In this document: positions 1 through 5,373 of the stretch, piece by piece
Position numbering within the stretch: position 1 is the stretch's first letter
How the letters are laid out: each line of letters begins with the position of its first letter
Source of the DNA: an uncultured bacterium
Lineage (GTDB): Bacteria > Gemmatimonadota > Gemmatimonadetes > Palauibacterales > KS3-K002
Assembly: GCA_947581845.1 (NCBI GenBank)
Contig: CANPVY010000347.1
Span: 1 to 6,304 of the forward strand
Direction: 5' to 3'
Length of the DNA: 6,304 nucleotides
Made by a program: the position numbers and the translations under genes
The notes under the pieces: model-generated
The model's input: the letters and a program-made list of their open reading frames with translations, nothing else
What the model was told of the DNA's origin: nothing
The model's database searches: none

Positions 1-59
1 ACTCTCATTCCGCGATTTCCGCCACGCGAGAAGCATTCGGACGCGAGCGGCGCGCGCAA
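1..59. other. Sequence downstream of the kinase-like gene, no supported feature
   Basis: These 59 nt follow the last stop of the minus-strand operon and are GC-rich (about 65%). I see no clear hairpin with a T-tract, so transcription may continue leftward. A minus-strand ATG at 36 opens a frame of 12 codons to the window edge, but it has no ribosome binding site and cannot be called a gene. Confidence 0.4.
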
Positions 60-1181
60 CTAGGCGCAGCAGGAAACCCTGTAGACTGCGGCCTCACGGT
101 AGCCTGTGACAACCCTGTAGTAGCCGCAGAGGTAGGAGTCTGTTGCCACGTCTCCGGTATCGACGAGAAGGGGTCTTCCTCTCAGGGAATTCAGCTTCTC
201 GGGTGTGGCGACCACGATGATGTTCTCCTTTCCCACTCTCCGGATGACATCAGGCGAGATCTGTTGATTGCCCCGGCCGAGGAGGAATCCCTGGCCGCCC
301 ACCGGTGTCAGAATCAAGCTGCACATGCTGTCGGCTGTCTTCTCGAGGATCTCGCGCTCGCTCATGTCCTTACCGATCTGTCTCCCGGCGCAGATCATGT
401 CGACGCCCAGCAGGCTGTTGTCGAGGCCCAGCATCTCCATGAGTGGCCTGCATGTGGTCCCCGGACCCACAATGTAGCAGCGATCATCGGTCATGCGCTC
501 GACGAGTCCCGCGGCAATGGCCCTCTGAATCGTCCGTTCATCGGGCGCGCTGGCTGCCTTGGGATTCTGTAGGAGGCGCCTGGCGTCGGGGATCTTCAAG
601 TAGCCGTACAGGCGTGCAGAGAGGATGTCACGCCGATAGTCCTCTTCGTTGATGTCCATCACCTCCGCCTCCCTCACACGAGCGATCTCTCCCGTGACAA
701 AGGATGCCGCGACCTGACCGGCCGCAGCGGGGCTGGAAGCAAACACTGCCGAATGAATCTTCACGCCTGCCGGGATCCCAAGAACGGTAACGGAGGTACC
801 GATGGCACCACAGACATCCCTGGCCGTGCCGTCACCGCCCGCGAACAGCAGTAGATCGACGCCCCGGTCCGCCATTTGACGAGCGGCTCTTGCGGTGTCT
901 TCGGGAGTCGTGCGCGGAGACGAGCCGGATCCGATCACCCGGGGTTTCAGCCCGCAGGCGGTCGCGGACGCTTCGCCCATGACGCCGCTGAAGCTGAGGA
1001 GCACAAAGCTGTCGCTATGTGAGACGAGCGCCGCCAATGCCTGTTCGGCTCGTTTCTCAGCCTGTGGAACGGCACCGAGTTGTTCAGCCTGCCGGAGTAT
1101 CTCAGGACCGTCCGTGCCCTTGAGACCGACGGTGCCGCCCATGCCCGCCACGGGATTGACGATGAGGCCCAGTGTCTTCAT
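60..1181 (-). CDS. ATP-NAD kinase family protein (COG3199 / AcoX-like)
   Basis: A 373-aa cytosolic protein of the COG3199/AcoX branch of the NAD kinase/diacylglycerol kinase-like fold. The family is predicted to phosphorylate NAD or a related small molecule, but the true substrate is not established and AcoX is best known as an accessory gene of acetoin operons. Visible motifs in order: N-terminal LGLIVNPVAGMGG (4-16), the nucleotide-binding GGDGTARD (115-122), IPAGVKIHS (136-144), VMDINEEDYR (174-183), GPGTT (239-243), and the C-terminal TPVGGQGF/GRGNQQISP stretch (292-310), which I associate with this family rather than with classical NadK. Length is normal and the protein looks intact. The ATG lies 16 nt after the gcvPB stop, with only a modest purine-rich GGGGCAGG upstream, so translational coupling is likely. 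It ends in an unusual Cys-Cys-Ala. As last visible gene of the operon it presumably serves the GcvP-like enzyme or its cofactor supply (inference). Family call is firm; reaction is not. Confidence 0.9.
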   Translation of the reverse strand: MKTLGLIVNPVAGMGGTVGLKGTDGPEILRQAEQLGAVPQAEKRAEQALAALVSHSDSFVLLSFSGVMGEASATACGLKPRVIGSGSSPRTTPEDTARAARQMADRGVDLLLFAGGDGTARDVCGAIGTSVTVLGIPAGVKIHSAVFASSPAAAGQVAASFVTGEIARVREAEVMDINEEDYRRDILSARLYGYLKIPDARRLLQNPKAASAPDERTIQRAIAAGLVERMTDDRCYIVGPGTTCRPLMEMLGLDNSLLGVDMICAGRQIGKDMSEREILEKTADSMCSLILTPVGGQGFLLGRGNQQISPDVIRRVGKENIIVVATPEKLNSLRGRPLLVDTGDVATDSYLCGYYRVVTGYREAAVYRVSCCA

Positions 1182-1197
1182 TCGGCGGCCTGCCCCG

Positions 1198-2775
1198 CTA
1201 GCTCCGGATCTTGGCCGCGGTTCTCCCGTGTTTCTTGAGCAAAGCCCTCCACGTCACGGCCCACTTCTCCGGATCATCCAGGCTGCTTTCATCGATCCTG
1301 TGCACGACGCTGTTGTGCGGCGCGCGCTTCACCGTCTCTGGCTCGGTCCTCGCTTCCTCGACCACGTGTCGCAGCCCATCCAGGTACTCGTCCAACTCCT
1401 CTTTGGAATAGGACTCGGTGGGCTCGATGGTAAAAGGCTGGGGCACAACGAACGGATGGTGGCTCTGCCACAGGTGGAAACCGAAGTCGGCCATGCGGCG
1501 CGTCACGTCGTGGGTGTCTATGCCGGTCTCGTTGTAGAGTTCCTCCCAAGAGTAACGCACTTGCTCGATCCTTCTCTTACCCCCCGTGTAAGGAGAGGTG
1601 GCCCCTGGTATCTCCGTGACCTTCTTGAGCAAGTAGTTGTTATTGAGGACAGCGACCCTGGCGGCTTCCTTGAGGCCTTCCGCCCCGAGGCTCAGGATCC
1701 AGGCGTAGGATTTAAGAATCACCGGGAACGCACCGTAGAACCCGCGTACCTTACCGATGGTGTGCGGGACGTCGTAGTCGAGGAAGTACTTCGAGCCGTC
1801 ATAGCCGACTACGGGAACGGGCAGGTACTCTGCCAGCTCCCTGGTGGCCCCAAGAGCCCCGGCTGCCGGACCGCCGCAACCGTGGGGAGCGCCAAAGGTC
1901 TTATGCAGGTTGAAGAAACAGAGATCGAAGTCGGCTTCTCTCGCTCTGGTGATGCCCAGGATACCATTCGCATTGGCCTGGTCGTAGCCACAGATGCCGC
2001 CTGCCTCATGAACGATGCGTGTGAACTCGGCGATCCTCGGATTGAAGATCCCGATATCCTCGGGATTGGTGATGAACAGGCCCGCAGTGCGTTCCGAGAC
2101 GGCAGCCTTCAACGCCTCCACATCCGGCATGCCCTGCTCGTCGGGATAAAGGGTGATGATTCTGTATCCCTTCACCGCGGCAGCGGCGGCATCGGAAGGG
2201 TGCGAGAATATCGTCGTGATCAGCTCGTCCCGGGTATCGGCCTGCCCGCGGACCTCGTGGTATTCGTGCATGATGGCGGCCATGGTGAGAATCGCCTGCG
2301 AGCCCGAGCTGGGCTGAAGCGAGAACCTGTCCAGTCCCGAGATCTCCCGAAGGAACAGATCCAACTCGTACATCACCCGCAGCGCACCCTGCACGGTGCT
2401 TTCGTCCTGGTGCGGATGGATGTCTTGTGCCTTTGAGGAAGCCGCGATCTTCTCATTGATCTTGGGATTGTACTTCATGGTGCAGGTGCCCTGGCCGATG
2501 TCGACGTTCAAGTCGCCTCCCAGATTCTGCTGCGAAAGACGCAAGTAGTGCTTGAGCACTCGCATCTGCCCGACTTCAGGTAGGGCCGGCGCCGTCGTTC
2601 TCCGCATGCTCGCCGGGATTCTCGAGAGACCGTCCCCCACCAGGTCCGAGATCTCCGTCTCAGCTTCCGGGACGTGGAGCCCCCGCTGCCCGGGCGTGCT
2701 CAGCTCGAAGATCACCTCCTCATCCCACTTGGCCTGGTGGAAATTCCGCAGTCTGCTTCCCGGCTGTATTTCCAT
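1198..2775 (-). CDS. gcvPB: Glycine dehydrogenase (decarboxylating) subunit 2-like protein, GcvPB-type, divergent
   Basis: A 525-aa PLP-dependent fold-type I protein matching the C-terminal, catalytic half of glycine cleavage P-protein. In the family it decarboxylates glycine and passes the aminomethyl group to lipoyl-GcvH. The scaffold is clear: FELSTPGQRG (23-32), CTMKYNPK (98-105), VQGALRVMYEL (128-138), LQPSSGS (153-159), FNLHKTFGAPHG (288-299) with PLP lysine K292, EPTESYSKEELDEY (451-464), and the C-terminal RAPHNSV (484-490). It departs from the norm at several signatures: the usual SAHGTNPA reads FSHPSDAA (190-197), DGAN reads DQAN (265-268), and LQPAAGAHGE reads LQPSSGSQAI. The C-terminus is somewhat longer than typical. 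The ATG at 2775 is supported by GGAG with 9-nt spacing, overlapping the upstream stop. Second gene of the operon. Membership in the GcvP family is secure. That it is a true glycine decarboxylase is less certain, given the motif changes and absence of gcvT/gcvH here. Confidence 0.88.
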   Translation of the reverse strand: MEIQPGSRLRNFHQAKWDEEVIFELSTPGQRGLHVPEAETEISDLVGDGLSRIPASMRRTTAPALPEVGQMRVLKHYLRLSQQNLGGDLNVDIGQGTCTMKYNPKINEKIAASSKAQDIHPHQDESTVQGALRVMYELDLFLREISGLDRFSLQPSSGSQAILTMAAIMHEYHEVRGQADTRDELITTIFSHPSDAAAAAVKGYRIITLYPDEQGMPDVEALKAAVSERTAGLFITNPEDIGIFNPRIAEFTRIVHEAGGICGYDQANANGILGITRAREADFDLCFFNLHKTFGAPHGCGGPAAGALGATRELAEYLPVPVVGYDGSKYFLDYDVPHTIGKVRGFYGAFPVILKSYAWILSLGAEGLKEAARVAVLNNNYLLKKVTEIPGATSPYTGGKRRIEQVRYSWEELYNETGIDTHDVTRRMADFGFHLWQSHHPFVVPQPFTIEPTESYSKEELDEYLDGLRHVVEEARTEPETVKRAPHNSVVHRIDESSLDDPEKWAVTWRALLKKHGRTAAKIRS

Positions 2776-2784
2776 GAGTCCGGT

Positions 2785-2790
2785 CTCCTA
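2785..2790 (-). promoter_or_regulatory. Ribosome binding site of gcvPB overlapping the gcvPA stop
   Basis: Minus-strand TAGGAG combines the gcvPA stop codon (TAG) with a GGAG Shine-Dalgarno core, 9 nt before the gcvPB ATG. Terminating ribosomes would cover this site, so translation of the two subunits is probably coupled. That fits a 1:1 subunit complex. Confidence 0.7.
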
Positions 2791-4179
2791 GCTCAGGTAC
2801 GCCCTCAGGGCATCCACGAGACGATCGATGTCTTCTCGTCTGAGAACCTCCGTTACCGCATAGAGGGCGCATCCCTCCAGCTCAGCGAAATCGTCCCCCA
2901 GGTCCTTACCAGCGAAGATCCCCTGCGCCAAGAGAGCGCTGTTGATCGCGCCGACGGTCCGGCCTGTCGCCGAGAAATCGACCACGAATTCCTTGAAGTG
3001 GAAGGCGTCGAACCTGAGACGAACGCCGTCGAGCTCAGATAGCCTCTTCATCGCGTACTGCGACTTCTGCATGATGTTCTGATCCAGCTCACGCATGCCT
3101 TCGGGACCCATGAGCGACAGATAGACCGCCGCCGAGATACCGTAGAGGGCGGCGGCCGTGCCGACGAACTCTTTGCCCTGTTCTCTCACCGCGAAGGACG
3201 TTCTTCCGTAGGCCACATCCCCGAACCCCCACTCTCCAGCCCGTTCCGTCTTGCATATGCCGAACAGTCGCGACGGATACTCCATGACGTACTTCTCTTC
3301 ATCCCGCGTCCCAATGAAGCCGCCCAATGCGCCACCGAAGTACATGTGGTTGCCGAGACCCTGGATATCACCGCAGGCGATGTCTGCTCCGTACTGGCTA
3401 GGAGGCGCCAGAACGCCAAGCGAAAGGGGATCTACACCCACGATGAAGACGCTGCCATTAGCATGGAGCGCATCGGCGATCGTGCGACCACTCTCCTCCA
3501 CCGTGCCGAAGTAGGAGGGATTCTCCAAGTACAGTCCGGCCACTGAATCGTCCAGGCGGGTGCGAAGGTCCTCCATATCGAGCCCGGCCGTGCGGTTCGA
3601 GTGCTCCACTGAATCGATACGCATCACCGGCTCACAATAGGTCCTTATCACCTGCAGGCGGTCGGGCGAGATGGTGTCGGCGACCAGGACGACCTTCCGT
3701 CCGGTGATCCTACCGGCCATCCGGATCGATGTGCTCGCCGCCTGACCCCAGTCGTAGGTGGGCACATTGACCACGTCCATCTCCAACAGTTCACCCATGA
3801 GACTCTGATACTCGAAGAGTGCCTGGAACCTGCCGTGATCTTCATAGGGTTCGCCCGCATAGGCGGTGAGAAACTCAGAGCGCCCGGCGATCTCGTCACA
3901 GATGGCAGGGACGTAGTGCTGATAGCAGCCGCCACCCAGGAAGCTGATGTTCTCACGACAGGTCTTGTTCTCGGAGAGAACATTCTCCAGGTGACGCTCC
4001 AGCTCCATCTCTGAAGTGATGCCGTCGGGGATCTTGAGCTTTCCTTTGAACCTGAGCTCTTCCGGAATGTCCTCGTAGAGTGTGTCGATACTATCGATGC
4101 CGATCTCAGCGAGCATTCGGGCTTTCACTTCAGGAACAGAGTTGGGAACATAGGGATGGACTCTATCGGCTCCCGCCAT
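2788..4179 (-). CDS. gcvPA: Glycine dehydrogenase subunit 1-like protein, GcvPA-type, divergent
   Basis: A 463-aa partner subunit corresponding to the N-terminal half of P-protein. It has the aminotransferase-like fold without a PLP lysine and normally forms a heterotetramer with GcvPB. Supporting motifs: N-terminal HPYVPNSVPE (8-17) followed by MLAEIGIDSIDTLYEDIP (22-39), FLGGGCYQHYVP (80-91), FLTAY (103-107), FEYQSLMGEL (122-131), VDPLSLGVLAPPSQYGADIA (249-268), and a LYAVTEVLRRED end (439-450). Key signatures are replaced: after FLTAY, TPYQPE-SQG is AGEPYEDHG (108-116); SMYDGATA is PTYDWGQA (140-147); and after AVREQ (330-334) the HIRREKATSNICTNQ block is a shorter GKEFVGTAA (335-343). I chose the ATG at 4179 because it has a strong AAGGGGAGG with 8-nt spacing and matches the family N-terminus. 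An upstream in-frame GTG at 4302 would add 41 unrelated residues. First gene of the operon, 12 nt before gcvPB. Confidence 0.87.
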   Translation of the reverse strand: MAGADRVHPYVPNSVPEVKARMLAEIGIDSIDTLYEDIPEELRFKGKLKIPDGITSEMELERHLENVLSENKTCRENISFLGGGCYQHYVPAICDEIAGRSEFLTAYAGEPYEDHGRFQALFEYQSLMGELLEMDVVNVPTYDWGQAASTSIRMAGRITGRKVVLVADTISPDRLQVIRTYCEPVMRIDSVEHSNRTAGLDMEDLRTRLDDSVAGLYLENPSYFGTVEESGRTIADALHANGSVFIVGVDPLSLGVLAPPSQYGADIACGDIQGLGNHMYFGGALGGFIGTRDEEKYVMEYPSRLFGICKTERAGEWGFGDVAYGRTSFAVREQGKEFVGTAAALYGISAAVYLSLMGPEGMRELDQNIMQKSQYAMKRLSELDGVRLRFDAFHFKEFVVDFSATGRTVGAINSALLAQGIFAGKDLGDDFAELEGCALYAVTEVLRREDIDRLVDALRAYLS

Positions 4180-4187
4180 ATTCAGCG

Positions 4188-4196
4188 CCTCCCCTT
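4188..4196 (-). promoter_or_regulatory. Ribosome binding site of gcvPA (decides the start)
   Basis: On the minus strand AAGGGGAGG stands 8 nt before the ATG at 4179. This near-consensus Shine-Dalgarno sequence fixes the gcvPA start there and argues against the upstream in-frame GTG at 4302. Confidence 0.8.
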
Positions 4197-4260
4197 CTCG
4201 AGGTCTGTCTCTACGCTGTCTCACCACAGTCTGGGTAGGGAATTCAAGTCGCCGCGGCCA

Positions 4261-4289
4261 AATATACGGCGGGTGTTCGGGGCGTCCAG
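4261..4289 (-). promoter_or_regulatory. Weak sigma70-like promoter candidate for the gcvPA operon
   Basis: On the minus strand a good -10 box TATATT (4261-4266) lies 17 nt after a poor -35 CTGGAC (4284-4289), which matches consensus at only two positions. It would start transcription roughly 70 nt before the gcvPA ATG. It is the only AT-rich hexamer of this kind I noticed in the region. Treat it as a guess. Confidence 0.22.
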
Positions 4290-4419
4290 CGACACGGGTC
4301 ACATGCCTTGATCACGGCGAGTCCCTGCAAATGTCGGGCATGCTGGCCCAACTTGTCAGCGAGTTCGTCCGAGGCCACATTGCCCGGCCTTATCCGTGGC
4401 CATCGTGCGCACCCCAACC

Positions 4420-4425
4420 GAGAGG
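4420..4425 (+). promoter_or_regulatory. Ribosome binding site of the aldo/keto reductase gene
   Basis: GAGAGG sits 5 nt before the ATG at 4431. It supports this start, which immediately precedes the twin-arginine signal peptide, over an in-frame TTG at 4308 that would put 41 uncharged-poor, unrelated residues ahead of the signal. Confidence 0.6.
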
Positions 4426-4430
4426 CGACC

Positions 4431-5351
4431 ATGGACCTGACCCGGCGTGACATGCTGAAGCTGACGGCCGGCGCCGGCGCCGCCGTGGCATTGGGCCGGC
4501 TGCCCGCGTTCGCGCAAGCCCCGGAGATCCTCAAGCGCCCCATACCGTCATCCGGCGAGCTGCTTCCCGTCGTAGGCCTGGGAACGGCGCGGACGTTCAA
4601 CGTGGGCGACTCGGAGTACGAGCGGGCCCCGCTCAGGGAGGTGCTTGAGGCCTTTGTCGAGATGGGCGGGACTCTGCTCGACACGGCGTACGGCTACGGC
4701 AACTCGGAGGCCGTCTCAGGCGACCTGGCAAAGCAGCTCGGCGTCGTCGACAGGCTGTTCATCGCCACCAAGGTGGCGGCGCAGGGTAGAGAGCAGGGAA
4801 TCGAGCAGATGGAGACCTCGATGCGCCGGCTGAACAGGAGCGTCATCGACCTCATGCAGGTCCATAACCTCCGAGGTTGGCAGACCCAGCTGGCCACGCT
4901 CCGCGAATGGAGGGCGGCGGGCCGGATTCGCTACATCGGGATCACGACATCGCGGAACAGGCAGCACGACGACTTCGCCCGGGTGATGGAGAGTGAAGAG
5001 CTCGACTTCGTTCAGCTCAACTACTCGCTCGGATCGAGGCAGGCCGAGGAGCGCTTGCTGCCGCTTGCCGCCGATCGGGGCATGGCCGTGCTCGTGAACG
5101 TGCCCTACATGGGTGGCCGGCTGTTCCAGGCGGTGCAGGGCGCCGAGCTCCCCGAATGGGCGGCCGAGTTCGATGCGCGGAGCTGGGGCCAGTTCTTCCT
5201 GAAGTTCATCATCTCGCACCCTGCGGTGACCTGTCCCATCCCCGCGACGGCGAAGGTCCACCATCTGCGGGACAACATGGGCGCGGCTTACGGACGGCTG
5301 CCGGACGAGGCGATGCGCCGTAGGATGGTCGAGTTCTTCGAGGCGCTCTGA
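4431..5351 (+). CDS. Tat-exported aldo/keto reductase
   Basis: A 306-aa aldo/keto reductase family (TIM-barrel) oxidoreductase. Members reduce carbonyls with NAD(P)H; the substrate here is unknown. The N-terminus is a twin-arginine signal: LTRRDMLKL (3-11) with R5-R6, a hydrophobic Ala/Gly stretch (12-22), and AxA sites at AFA (26-28) or AQA (28-30). Export folded to the periplasm is therefore expected. The barrel begins at LLPVVGLGTART (44-55). The catalytic tetrad is present: D84 and Y89 in DTAYGYGNSE, K114 in IATK, and H145 in MQVHNL. GRIRYIGITT (165-174) and the C-terminal PIPATAKVHHLRDN (269-282), which normally contacts the NADPH phosphate, are also recognisable. The ATG at 4431 has GAGAGG 5 nt upstream. 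It is divergent from the gcv operon and converges on the permease gene with 22 nt between stops, so it is probably monocistronic. A periplasmic AKR must keep a cofactor bound or use another one, which is unexplained. Confidence 0.92.
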   Translation: MDLTRRDMLKLTAGAGAAVALGRLPAFAQAPEILKRPIPSSGELLPVVGLGTARTFNVGDSEYERAPLREVLEAFVEMGGTLLDTAYGYGNSEAVSGDLAKQLGVVDRLFIATKVAAQGREQGIEQMETSMRRLNRSVIDLMQVHNLRGWQTQLATLREWRAAGRIRYIGITTSRNRQHDDFARVMESEELDFVQLNYSLGSRQAEERLLPLAADRGMAVLVNVPYMGGRLFQAVQGAELPEWAAEFDARSWGQFFLKFIISHPAVTCPIPATAKVHHLRDNMGAAYGRLPDEAMRRRMVEFFEAL

Positions 5352-5373
5352 GTGCTGGACAGCCGCAGTGCGT

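Larger units (their letters stand above)
4180..4430. promoter_or_regulatory. Divergent intergenic region between gcvPA and the aldo/keto reductase gene
   Basis: These 251 nt must hold the promoters of both divergent genes. Seen directly: strong ribosome binding sites at each end, one AT-rich spot near 4261-4266, an 8-bp palindrome GCCGCGGC at 4251-4258, and a 6-bp inverted repeat GGCCAC/GTGGCC (4373-4378 and 4396-4401, 17 nt apart) ending 29 nt before the reductase start. I recognise no glycine riboswitch, T-box or other known leader. Minus-strand reading frames stay open through parts of the region, so a degraded gene piece cannot be excluded. Confidence 0.5.

Noticed and set aside
895..2436. 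Long plus-strand open frame (513 codons) opposite the kinase-like gene and gcvPB
   Set aside because: It lies antisense to two well-supported genes with recognisable motifs, crosses their junction, resembles no family and is a typical by-product of GC-rich codon usage.
4180..4302. N-terminal extension of gcvPA from a GTG at 4302
   Set aside because: The 41 extra residues are Arg/Pro-rich and unlike GcvPA. The ATG at 4179 has a strong, well-spaced ribosome binding site and the family-typical N-terminus.
4308..4430. N-terminal extension of the aldo/keto reductase from a TTG at 4308
   Set aside because: It would bury the twin-arginine signal 41 residues inside the protein. The ATG at 4431 has its own GAGAGG site.
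4180..4430. Glycine riboswitch upstream of the gcv-like operon
   Set aside because: Expected from context, but I could not recognise tandem aptamer-like stems or conserved core segments. The leader from the candidate promoter would be too short (about 70 nt). A covariance-model scan would settle it.
5352..5373. Bidirectional terminator between the convergent reductase and permease genes
   Set aside because: Only a GCTG-GA-CAGC mini-dyad with a two-base loop is visible, with no T-run on either strand. The 22-nt spacer is not convincing as a terminator.
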